NCBI GenBank assembly: GCA_045647785.1
Contig: JAZRMU010000039.1
Coordinates: forward strand, 1-43,045
Direction: 5' to 3'
Source of the DNA: SIG565 sp045647785
GTDB lineage: Bacteria; Bacillota; Clostridia; Oscillospirales; Acutalibacteraceae
DNA: 43,045 nucleotides
Positions 16,539 through 23,925 of this stretch are shown here, in pieces. The position numbers and the translations under genes are program-made. Below the pieces are notes generated by a model. It did not search any database, was not told the origin of the DNA, and worked only from the letters and a program-made list of their open reading frames with translations. Numbering within the stretch: the stretch's first letter is position 1; each line of letters opens with the position of its first letter.

Positions 16539-17275
16539 TGAATTCCTTTTTCACCCAAAATAGATTTGAGGATGCTGTTGAAATCTGCCAAAAAAACGGT
16601 AGAGCACAGTTTATCGGCTTTTTGAACGACAGCGAAAAAAGTGCGGCAGCCGTATTTTGTAAAAATAGAGCAGACTGTGCGCTTTTCGGCGGATATGATG
16701 ATGCCGATAGGGTGTTTTTCGGTGCGTTTCCCGAATATCAAGAGCCCAAAAACGAGTATTATCCTATTAAGGCGGTTACATTTAGCTACCGCACGCGGGA
16801 TAAGCTTGCTCATCGCGACTTTTTGGGTGCTGTATTGGCACTTGGTATTACCCGCGAAACAGTGGGGGACATTTTAATTGAAGAAGGTCGCGCAGTTATG
16901 TTTTTAAGTGTGCCCGCAGCCAAGCTTGTGCTTTGCGAAATCGAAAAAGTTGGCTCTGTTGGTGTTACCGTAGCCGAGGGATTTTCGGGAGAGCTTCCGT
17001 GTAAGGGCGAGCTTGTGGAGCAGTCCTTAACTGTGGCATCCGAGCGGCTCGACTGTGTAGTGGCAGCTGTGTGCGGTGTGTCAAGAAATTTAGCGGAGGA
17101 ACTGCTTGAGGGCTCACTCGTAAGTCTTAACAGTGTAATAACCCGCAAGGGTACATTAAAGGTGTGCGAGAGTGATAAAATCGCAGTCCGTGGTTACGGA
17201 AAATTCTATATCAAAAGCATTGGCGGAACAACTAAAAAGGGACGCCTTAAAATAACAACTCAAAAATATGTTTAG
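16538..17275 (+). CDS. ylmH: YlmH family RNA-binding protein (S4 domain)
   Basis: A 245-residue YlmH protein with a C-terminal S4 RNA-binding domain (about residues 175-240, ASERLDCVVAAVCGVSRNLA onward, ending with VRGYGKFYIKSIG). The N-terminal part has the family segment EYYPIKAVTFSYRTRDKLAH and HRDFLGAVLALGITRETVGD. Family members have been linked to ribosome rescue and to cell division through genome position. Start ATG overlaps the sepF stop (TAATG). divIVA follows 12 bases later. Confidence 0.9.
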   Translation: MNSFFTQNRFEDAVEICQKNGRAQFIGFLNDSEKSAAAVFCKNRADCALFGGYDDADRVFFGAFPEYQEPKNEYYPIKAVTFSYRTRDKLAHRDFLGAVLALGITRETVGDILIEEGRAVMFLSVPAAKLVLCEIEKVGSVGVTVAEGFSGELPCKGELVEQSLTVASERLDCVVAAVCGVSRNLAEELLEGSLVSLNSVITRKGTLKVCESDKIAVRGYGKFYIKSIGGTTKKGRLKITTQKYV

Positions 17276-17287
17276 GAGGGATTTGTT

Positions 17288-18088
17288 ATGTTAACAGCAA
17301 AGGACATTAGAGAGGTAGGCTTCACCAAGGCTATAGGTGGTTATAAACAGGATGAGGTTGATGACCTTCTTGACTGTGTAGAAGAGGATTATACTAAATT
17401 TGAGGAAACTGTAGCGGCGCTCAACGCTAAAATCGAGCAGTTAAATACCGAAATCGATTCCTATAAAAATTCGCAGTCCAGCCTTCAGAATATTCTTATC
17501 GAGGCACAAAAGCTTGCCGATAAAACTATCGATGAGGCGAAGGAAAAGGCAGCACTTATTATAAGCGAGGCAAAATCAAAGGCCGATAATGCCGCAGTTG
17601 AGGCAAAGGCATTAATCGAGAATTTCGATGTTAAGTTTAATGAGCGCAAGGCAGCCGCTGAAAGGGAGCTTGAAACAAAGCTCGCAGCTTCAAAAGCAAA
17701 GCTTGAGGCTGTTGAAAAGGCTGCAGCCGATGCTGTTCGTCGCGAGCAGTCGCTTTTTGATAAAACACGCATTGAAATTGCCGGCTTTAAGAATGAGATT
17801 TTAGAGTTATACAAAAAGCAACTTGAAATTATAAATAAAATGCCTGATTGCATAGCTATGGACGCTGCACGCGCTGCAGAGGCTGTAACCTTAATTGCTA
17901 ATGAGCAGCCCGATTTTCAAGCATTTTTAACACCCGAATCGAGTGTTAGTGCAGAGCCTGAGACAGTTGCCGAGGAGGAAACCGCTTCCGATACAGGCTT
18001 TAAATTTAATGATGAGTTTATCGATATAAACACAAAGGACGACGATGATGCAGCTCCCTTTAAAGGCGGCTTTTTCGATAATATCTAA
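17288..18088 (+). CDS. divIVA: DivIVA-domain cell division/polarity protein
   Basis: A 266-residue coiled-coil protein that binds curved membrane at poles and septa. The N-terminal DivIVA domain is clear: MLTAKDIREVGFTKAIGGY, KQDEVDDLLDCVEEDY. A long coiled coil, rich in Ala/Glu/Lys, runs from about residue 30 to 190. The C-terminal ~65 residues are acidic and probably disordered, ending DDDDAAPFKGGFFDNI. Preceded by an AGGAGG ribosome site; the lspA gene follows 17 bases later. Confidence 0.92.
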   Translation: MLTAKDIREVGFTKAIGGYKQDEVDDLLDCVEEDYTKFEETVAALNAKIEQLNTEIDSYKNSQSSLQNILIEAQKLADKTIDEAKEKAALIISEAKSKADNAAVEAKALIENFDVKFNERKAAAERELETKLAASKAKLEAVEKAAADAVRREQSLFDKTRIEIAGFKNEILELYKKQLEIINKMPDCIAMDAARAAEAVTLIANEQPDFQAFLTPESSVSAEPETVAEEETASDTGFKFNDEFIDINTKDDDDAAPFKGGFFDNI

Positions 18089-18105
18089 ACCTTGGAGGTA
18101 GCAAA

Positions 18106-18594
18106 TTGTTAAGCTTTATTTTAGCGGGTGTTTTGGCGGTTATTTTCTTTGCTGCTGACCGCATTTCAAAAGCATTGGTAGTAGCAAATATGACTCTCGG
18201 TGAGTCTGCCCCATTAATACCCAAGCTGTTCAATCTTTACTTTGTGCATAACAGCGGTGGCGCTTGGGGAATATTGGCGGGCTACACTTGGCTGCTGCTT
18301 TCAGTTACCGCAGTTATAATGATAATCGGTGTTACCGTTCTTATTTGCAAGGGCACTAAAAACAAGTGGCTTTTCTGGGCGGTAAGTCTGATACTTTCGG
18401 GCGGACTTGGCAATATGTACGACCGTATATTTAATGGGGGCAGGGTAATTGATTTTATCCAGTTCGATTTTTGGCAGAGCTTCCCAATTTTCAATATTGC
18501 TGATTGCGCTATTGTTATCGGCTGTGCGGTGCTTATTATCTATTTTATATTAGATGCTGTAAAGCCCTCGCAAAAAGAGGAAAAGTCAGAATGA
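18106..18594 (+). CDS. lspA: Lipoprotein signal peptidase (signal peptidase II)
   Basis: Membrane aspartyl protease that removes signal peptides from lipoproteins; 162 residues with four predicted membrane segments. Active-site blocks are SGGLGNMYDRIFNGGRVIDF and FPIFNIADCAIVIG, each supplying one catalytic Asp, and the N-terminal block FVHNSGGAWGIL is present. It starts at TTG 18106, supported by GGAGGT 8-9 bases upstream. Its stop overlaps the rluD start (ATGA). Confidence 0.95.
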   Translation: MLSFILAGVLAVIFFAADRISKALVVANMTLGESAPLIPKLFNLYFVHNSGGAWGILAGYTWLLLSVTAVIMIIGVTVLICKGTKNKWLFWAVSLILSGGLGNMYDRIFNGGRVIDFIQFDFWQSFPIFNIADCAIVIGCAVLIIYFILDAVKPSQKEEKSE

Positions 18595-19499
18595 ATTCTC
18601 TAGAGGTTTTGTATAGTGGTGAAGGCTCAAAAAGGCTTGATGCATATTTAGCCGAGCAACTTGAAATTACCCGTTCCCACGCCGAAAAGCTTATAGTAGA
18701 CGGATTTGTAACCGTTAACGAAAAGGCGGCAGCAAAGAGTCATAAGCTCAAAAGCGGCGACAGAGTGTGCGCCACCGTTCCCGAACCCGCACCACTCGAT
18801 ATTTCGGCAGAGAATATCCCACTCGAGGTTGTATATGAGGATGAGCATTTGCTCGTAGTCAATAAGCCAAAGGGGATGGTTGTCCACCCCGCAGCAGGAA
18901 ACTATTCCGGTACACTTGTAAATGCGCTGCTCCACCATTGCGGCAGTAGTCTGTCGGGGATAAACGGTGTTATGCGGCCAGGTATAGTCCACCGAATCGA
19001 TAAGGATACAAGCGGGCTTTTAATGGTGGCAAAAAACGATAAAGCCCATAATTTTTTAGCCGAGCAGATTAAGGAGCACTCATTTTACCGCGAGTACGAG
19101 GCGGTGGTTCACGGTATTATTAAGAATGATAGCGGAACTATTAACGCCCCAATAGGTCGCCACCCCGTAAAGCGCAAGCAAATGGCGGTAACGGCTGAAA
19201 ATTCTAAAGATGCAGTAACTCATTATGAGGTGCTATCGCGCGGCAACGGCTTTACGCATATAAAGTGCCGTTTAGAAACAGGCAGAACCCACCAAATAAG
19301 GGTTCATATGGCTTATCTCGGTCATCCCGTAGCGGGGGACGAGGTGTACGGTCCTAAAAAGGTTGAAAAGGGGCTAAACGGTCAATGTCTGCACGCAAGG
19401 CGTCTTGGTTTTGTTCATCCTGAAACGCAGGAATATATGGAGTTTTCAAGCAAACTCCCCGAGTATTTCACCGCTTTTCTTGATAAAATAATTAAATAA
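18591..19499 (+). CDS. rluD: RluA/RluD family pseudouridine synthase
   Basis: Isomerises uridine to pseudouridine in rRNA (RluD-like) or another RNA; 302 residues. An N-terminal S4 domain (RLDAYLAEQLEITRSHAEKL, VTVNEKAAAKSHKLKSGD) is followed by the catalytic block GIVHRIDKDTSGLLMVAKND, where the Asp of HRxDxxTSG is the nucleophile. ATG 18591 was chosen because it overlaps the lspA stop as ATGA and begins the conserved domain. The lspA-rluD pair is common in Firmicutes. The exact target base is not deducible. Confidence 0.92.
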   Translation: MNSLEVLYSGEGSKRLDAYLAEQLEITRSHAEKLIVDGFVTVNEKAAAKSHKLKSGDRVCATVPEPAPLDISAENIPLEVVYEDEHLLVVNKPKGMVVHPAAGNYSGTLVNALLHHCGSSLSGINGVMRPGIVHRIDKDTSGLLMVAKNDKAHNFLAEQIKEHSFYREYEAVVHGIIKNDSGTINAPIGRHPVKRKQMAVTAENSKDAVTHYEVLSRGNGFTHIKCRLETGRTHQIRVHMAYLGHPVAGDEVYGPKKVEKGLNGQCLHARRLGFVHPETQEYMEFSSKLPEYFTAFLDKIIK

Positions 19500-19530
19500 T
19501 CAACCATAGGTTGTAGAAAGGATGTAAATT

Positions 19531-20367
19531 ATGGATTTACAGAGGAAAAAAGAACTTGAAAAAATTGCCCTGAAAATAAGAATGGGAATTATCGAGGGTA
19601 CGCACGCTGCAAAGGCAGGTCATCCAGGCGGCTCGCTTTCGAGCGCCGATATTATTACATATCTTTATTTTGAGCATATGAATATCGATCCCGCCGAGCC
19701 CAAAAAAGGTGACCGCGACCGCTTCGTGCTCTCAAAGGGACATGCTGCACCTGCTCTTTATGCAACACTCGCACAGCGAGGATTTTTTGATGTAGAGCTG
19801 CTTGGCACTCTGCGTCAAATCGGCTCGATTTTGCAGGGACACCCCGATATGAAGAATATTCCCGGTGTTGATATGTCAACGGGCTCGCTCGGTCAGGGTA
19901 TATCGGCTGCAGTTGGTATGGCACTTTCAGGCAAGCACTTTAAGGAAAACTACAGAGTTTATTCTATTCTTGGCGACGGCGAAATTGAAGAGGGTCAGGT
20001 ATGGGAGGCTGCTATGTTTGCGGCTGCTAAAAAGCTTGATAATCTTGTAGCCTTTGTTGATTTCAATAATTTGCAGATTGACGGTAGTGTTGATGAGGTT
20101 AACTCACCGAAGCCTATTGATAAGAAGTTTGAAGCCTTTGGCTGGAATGTAGTTTGCATCGACGGCAACGATTTCGATGAAATCGAAACCGCTTTAGCAA
20201 AGGCTGCTGAATGCAAGGGCAAGCCCACCGCAGTTATTGCTACAACTATTAAGGGTAAGGGCGTTTCATTTATGGAAAATCAGGTATCGTGGCACGGTGT
20301 TGCTCCTAACGACGAGCAGTACGAGGCCGCTATGGCAGAGCTTAATGATAAGCTCGCAGCACTTTAA
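19531..20367 (+). CDS. Transketolase, N-terminal (TPP-binding) subunit
   Basis: First half of a split transketolase (278 residues) of the non-oxidative pentose phosphate pathway. TPP/metal-binding sequences: KAGHPGGSLSSADI, SKGHAAPALYATLA and ILGDGEIEEGQVWEAAMFA (GDG...N motif, with DFNNLQIDG). It is followed 15 bases later by the C-terminal half, so both subunits are made together. A small hairpin CAACC-ATA-GGTTG (19501-19513) lies just upstream of its ribosome site. Confidence 0.94.
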   Translation: MDLQRKKELEKIALKIRMGIIEGTHAAKAGHPGGSLSSADIITYLYFEHMNIDPAEPKKGDRDRFVLSKGHAAPALYATLAQRGFFDVELLGTLRQIGSILQGHPDMKNIPGVDMSTGSLGQGISAAVGMALSGKHFKENYRVYSILGDGEIEEGQVWEAAMFAAAKKLDNLVAFVDFNNLQIDGSVDEVNSPKPIDKKFEAFGWNVVCIDGNDFDEIETALAKAAECKGKPTAVIATTIKGKGVSFMENQVSWHGVAPNDEQYEAAMAELNDKLAAL

Positions 20368-20382
20368 TAGGGGGTAGTAAAA

Positions 20383-21327
20383 ATGGCTGATGTAGTAAAA
20401 AAGGCAACCCGTGATGGTTATGGCGCAGGGCTTTTAAAGCTTGGCGAAATTTATGATGATTTTATTGTAATGGATGCAGACCTTGCGGCTGCAACCAAGT
20501 CGGGCGTTTTCAAAAAGGCTTACCCCGAAAGATTTTATAACTGCGGTATTGCAGAGCAGAATATGATTAGTATTGCTGCAGGTGTTGCCGCAACCGGCAA
20601 AAAGGTTTTCTGCTCCTCCTTTGCAATGTTTGCTGCAGGTAGAGCATTCGAGCAAATCAGAAACTCGGTAGGTTATCCGCACCTGAATGTTAAAATCTGC
20701 GCAACTCACGCAGGTATTTCGGTTGGTGAGGATGGCGCTACCCACCAGTGCAATGAGGATATCGGTATATTGCGCACAATTCCGGGTATGGTAATTGTTA
20801 ACCCCGCCGATGCTGTCGAGGCTGAAAAGGCTGTTGAAGCACTTTATAATTACGATGGTCCCACCTATGCCCGCTTTGGCAGACTTGCAGTTCCCGTAAT
20901 TTTCGATGATGACTATAAATTTGAAATCGGTAAATCGGTTGAGCTGAAGGAAGGCACCGATGTAACAATTATCGCAACAGGTCTTATGGTTGCCGAGGCA
21001 CTTATTGCTTATGATATTTTAGCAGCCGAGGGTATTTCTGCCCGCATTATCAATATGGCTACAATTAAGCCGCTCGATAGTGAGGCTGTACTCAAAGCAG
21101 CTAAAGAAACCGGTGCTATCGTTACAGCCGAGGAGCATTCTATAATCGGCGGTCTCGGTTCTGCCGTGCTTGAGGCACTCGCTGAAAATCCCGTTCCGGT
21201 TGTTCGCCTTGGCGTTAATGATGAGTTCGGTGTATCAGGTCCTGCAAATGCATTGCTCGATAAGTTCGGACTCCGCGGCAAGGATATTGCAGAAAAGGCT
21301 AAAAAGGCAATTTCGCTTAAGAAATAA
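20383..21327 (+). CDS. Transketolase, C-terminal subunit
   Basis: Second half of the split transketolase (314 residues): pyrimidine-binding domain with ERFYNCGIAEQNMISIAAGV, HAGISVGEDGATHQC and the C-terminal regulatory domain from about residue 190. Similar in layout to the DXS/transketolase C half, but the linked N subunit (GHPGGSLS) marks it as transketolase. It ends the long operon; a strong terminator follows 12 bases later. Confidence 0.94.
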   Translation: MADVVKKATRDGYGAGLLKLGEIYDDFIVMDADLAAATKSGVFKKAYPERFYNCGIAEQNMISIAAGVAATGKKVFCSSFAMFAAGRAFEQIRNSVGYPHLNVKICATHAGISVGEDGATHQCNEDIGILRTIPGMVIVNPADAVEAEKAVEALYNYDGPTYARFGRLAVPVIFDDDYKFEIGKSVELKEGTDVTIIATGLMVAEALIAYDILAAEGISARIINMATIKPLDSEAVLKAAKETGAIVTAEEHSIIGGLGSAVLEALAENPVPVVRLGVNDEFGVSGPANALLDKFGLRGKDIAEKAKKAISLKK

Positions 21328-21338
21328 GTTAATTAAAC

Positions 21339-21369
21339 TGGGGCTGCATAGATGCAGCCCTGTTTTTTT
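21339..21369 (+). terminator. Intrinsic terminator of the long miaB-transketolase operon
   Basis: Perfect stem GGGCTGCAT/ATGCAGCCC (21341-21360) with a minimal loop, followed by TGTTTTTTTC. Confidence 0.9.
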
Positions 21370-21379
21370 CGAAATTTTC

Positions 21380-21407
21380 TTGAAAAACCGACTTTTTGTG
21401 GTAAAAT
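21380..21407 (+). promoter_or_regulatory. Promoter of the amidohydrolase gene
   Basis: TTGAAA (21380-21385), 16-base spacer, TAAAAT (21402-21407), about 30 bases before the ATG. Confidence 0.6.
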
Positions 21408-21438
21408 AATAGGGATATCAAATTTTGGAGATGACTAA

Positions 21439-22230
21439 ATGAAAATTATCGATTTTCATACACATATTTATCCTGCGGCTATAGCCGAAAAGGCAACAAA
21501 AAGCATAGAGGAATTTTATGGGCTCGGTGGCGGCGGTATGGTCGGCACTTCTGAGCAGCTGCTGCAGCTTGGCAAAGGCGTTGGCATAGAGCGGTTTGTC
21601 GTGCTGCCTGTTTCCATAAAGGCGGAGCATACACGCCATATTAACGAGTTCTTGCTGAGTGAGGTGGCGGCACACCCCGAGTTTATCGGCTTCGGAACAG
21701 CCCATGCCGAGCAGCAAAACCTTCTGGATGAGGGCGAATTTATTATAAATAACGGACTTTACGGTATTAAAATGCACCCCGATACCCAGCTTTTTCCGAT
21801 AGATGATGAGCGGCTTTTTCCGCTATACGATATGGTGGGCGATAAGCTCATTTTTATGTTTCACTGCGGCGATAAGAGGTATGATTATTCGCATCCTGCA
21901 AGGCTGCGCCGAGTTTTGGATAATTTCCCGAAGCTTCGAGTGCTCGCAGCACATTTCGGCGGATATTCAATGTATGATACTGCTGCAGAATATTTGCTTG
22001 GAACCGACTGTATGTTCGATATTTCATCCTCGCTTATGTTTATGGATAGCGAAACACAGCAAAAATATATAAATAAATATGGAGCCGACCGCTTGGTATA
22101 CGGAACCGATTTTCCTCTTTGGGACCCCCGACTGGAGGTTGGTCGCTTTATGCAGATACCTATGAGTAGTGCTGATAGGGAAAAGATAGCCTATAAAAAC
22201 GCCGAGCAGTTTTTGGGTCTTGAAAAATAA
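21439..22230 (+). CDS. Amidohydrolase-2 family metal-dependent hydrolase/decarboxylase
   Basis: A 263-residue TIM-barrel amidohydrolase of the 2-amino-3-carboxymuconate decarboxylase-like group. Metal-site sequences are visible in order: IDFHTHIYP, IKMHPDTQ, FHCGDKRYDYSHP, AAHFGG and YGTDFPLWDP. The substrate is unknown; members hydrolyse or decarboxylate small acids. It is a single-gene unit with its own promoter. No terminator is seen before the Leu T-box promoter eight bases downstream, so some readthrough into the T-box is possible. Confidence 0.8.
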   Translation: MKIIDFHTHIYPAAIAEKATKSIEEFYGLGGGGMVGTSEQLLQLGKGVGIERFVVLPVSIKAEHTRHINEFLLSEVAAHPEFIGFGTAHAEQQNLLDEGEFIINNGLYGIKMHPDTQLFPIDDERLFPLYDMVGDKLIFMFHCGDKRYDYSHPARLRRVLDNFPKLRVLAAHFGGYSMYDTAAEYLLGTDCMFDISSSLMFMDSETQQKYINKYGADRLVYGTDFPLWDPRLEVGRFMQIPMSSADREKIAYKNAEQFLGLEK

Positions 22231-22237
22231 AAAAGTA

Positions 22238-22266
22238 TTGACATTCAGCGCTTTTTGCGGTAAAAT
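22238..22266 (+). promoter_or_regulatory. Promoter of the Leu T-box operon
   Basis: TTGACA (22238-22243), 17-base spacer, TAAAAT (22261-22266). Confidence 0.85.
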
Positions 22267-22281
22267 AACAAAGACAATAAA

Positions 22282-22545
22282 TGCTATGAAGATATTAAGT
22301 GTAGTTTTGTGGGCATTTTCAGAGAGTCGGCGGTGGGTGCGAGCCGATAGGCGAAAATTGCACTGCCTCATATTGGAGCAGAATTTCTGAAAGTGAGTAA
22401 GAAATTTCGGGTAAGCCCGTAACAGCTTAAGGGTTTGTTGGAACCCTGCAGAGTGGCCGGTTTTATATCGGCAATACGGGTGGTACCGTGGTCAATTTTA
22501 ATTGGTCATCCCGCAGAGTGTTTCTCTGCGGGATTATTTATTTTA
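22282..22545 (+). promoter_or_regulatory. T-box riboswitch, specifier CTC (leucine)
   Basis: The stem I base pairs TGC (22282-22284) with GCA (22378-22380) and GATA (22291-22294) with TATT (22371-22374), with 6 and 3 unpaired bases between, a kink-turn-like layout shared by all three T-boxes here. Immediately 5' of the upper strand is CTC-A (22367-22370), placing the specifier as Leu. The stem I apex has AGAGAGTCGG...GCGAGCCGA. The antiterminator T-box CGGGTGGTACCGTGG (22477-22491) has bulge TGGT, matching a tRNA with discriminator A, as in tRNA-Leu. Antiterminator CGGG/CCCG is mutually exclusive with the terminator at 22510-22532. Uncharged tRNA-Leu should switch the operon on. Confidence 0.88.
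22510..22544 (+). terminator. T-box regulated terminator (Leu unit)
   Basis: Perfect 9-bp stem CCCGCAGAG (22510-22518)/CTCTGCGGG (22524-22532), then ATTATTTATTTT. The 5' arm is shared with the antiterminator. Confidence 0.88.
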
Positions 22546-22558
22546 GAGAGGTTTAGTT

Positions 22559-23923
22559 ATGAAAAAGTTATTTGTATCCGACATTACTTTATGCATTTCT
22601 TCGGGGGAGTTGACCTTCCGCGAGAGGCTATCGGTTGCTGATAGGGCGGCAAGGGCAGGCTTAAACGCTATTGAGCTACCCGCTCTTGGTAACGATTCGG
22701 AGACACGAATTGTTGTTGGCACAATAGCCGAGAATGCCGAGGATATAATGGTTAGCATTAATGCCGGTGTAACTGCCGAGCAGATTGCAGATACATATAG
22801 TGTGGTAAAGGGTGCCAACAGCCTTTGTTTGCAGATTGTTCTGCCTGTTTCAACCGTGCAAATGGAGTATACCTATCATTTAAAAGCTGCTAAAATGCTC
22901 GATAAAATAGCCGCCCTTGTAAGTGAGGCTAAAAAATATAGTAATTCAGTAGAATTCGTAGCACTAGATGCCACTCGCGCAGCCGAGGGCTTTATTGAGC
23001 AGTGCTGCGCTGCAGCAGCAAATAATGGTGCGACCGCTATAACCCTTTGTGATACTGCAGGCATCTGCTTCCCCGAGGAGTTGGCTGCCATCACCGCCAA
23101 GGCAAAGGCAGCAGCAGGCGAAGCGGCAGTTTATGTTTGCCCATCAGATGAGATGAAAATGGCAGCTGCGTGCGCTGTTGCCGCAATAGCTGCGGGGGCT
23201 GACGGCGTTAAAACCGCAGTAGGCGATAAAAATAGCCTTTCGGCTGCTGATTTAGCTAACATAATCCGCCATAAGGGTGAGAACTTGGGAATAGAAAGCA
23301 CACTCGATGTAACCGCTATTCGCGGCAGCGAGAATAAGATAGCTGAAATTGTGGCAGAGGAGAGTGCAGTTGCTGATACAGCCGAGGCTGTGCTATCTGC
23401 AGATGCTACCTTGAGCGATGTTACCGCCGAGGTTATAAAGCTTGGCTACGATTTGACCCCCGAGGATAACGGCAGAGTATACGAAGAATTCCGCCGTGTA
23501 ATTGCCAAAAAGCAGGCCATAGGAGTGAGGGAATTAGAGGCAATTATTGCTTCCAGCGCTATGCAGGTGCCCTCAACCTACCACCTTGTAAATTATGTTG
23601 TGAACAGCGGTAATATAATTAACGCCACTGCAAATGTAACCCTCGAAAAGCAGGGTGAGCAGTTATCGGGCGTCAGCATTGGCGACGGTCCGATTGATGC
23701 TGCTTTCCACGCTATCGAGCAGATTATCGGCCACCACTATGAGCTTGATGATTTCCAGATTCAGGCTGTAACCAAGGGCAGAGAGGCTGTAGGCTCATCG
23801 ATAATTCGCCTTCGTGCAGGCGGCAAGCTCTATTCGGGCAACGGTGTTTCAACCGATATTATCGGAGCCTGCATTCGCGCTTATATAAATGCACTCAATA
23901 AAATTGTTTATGAGGAAAAATAG
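22559..23923 (+). CDS. LeuA-like protein with degenerate catalytic barrel and intact leucine-regulatory domain
   Basis: A 454-residue homologue of 2-isopropylmalate synthase. The TIM barrel (about 1-285) keeps family landmarks such as TLCDTAGICFPEELAAI, but the catalytic parts are gone: the DTTLRDGEQ motif reads DITLCISSG, the metal-binding H-x-H-N-D reads CPSD (residues 194-197), and the GERAGN region reads GDKNSL. The C-terminal LeuA dimer/allosteric domain (about 340-454) is well conserved: GDGPIDAAFHAIEQI, ELDDFQIQAVTKGREA, YSGNGVSTDIIGACIRAYIN. I infer a non-catalytic leucine sensor or scaffold rather than an enzyme. It is first in the Leu T-box operon and lies 2 bases before the synthetase fusion, its likely partner. 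A different chemistry cannot be excluded. Confidence 0.85.
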   Translation: MKKLFVSDITLCISSGELTFRERLSVADRAARAGLNAIELPALGNDSETRIVVGTIAENAEDIMVSINAGVTAEQIADTYSVVKGANSLCLQIVLPVSTVQMEYTYHLKAAKMLDKIAALVSEAKKYSNSVEFVALDATRAAEGFIEQCCAAAANNGATAITLCDTAGICFPEELAAITAKAKAAAGEAAVYVCPSDEMKMAAACAVAAIAAGADGVKTAVGDKNSLSAADLANIIRHKGENLGIESTLDVTAIRGSENKIAEIVAEESAVADTAEAVLSADATLSDVTAEVIKLGYDLTPEDNGRVYEEFRRVIAKKQAIGVRELEAIIASSAMQVPSTYHLVNYVVNSGNIINATANVTLEKQGEQLSGVSIGDGPIDAAFHAIEQIIGHHYELDDFQIQAVTKGREAVGSSIIRLRAGGKLYSGNGVSTDIIGACIRAYINALNKIVYEEK

Positions 23924-23925
23924 GT

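Noticed and set aside
22362..22370. Alternative specifiers TGC (Cys) or ACT (Thr) in the first T-box.
   Set aside because: They do not align with the specifier position of the other two leaders; CTC-A does, directly before the TATT strand of the stem I base.
22559..23923. Naming this gene leuA (2-isopropylmalate synthase).
   Set aside because: Overall homology is clear, but the catalytic Arg/Asp and the metal-binding histidines are missing, so the enzyme name would mislead.
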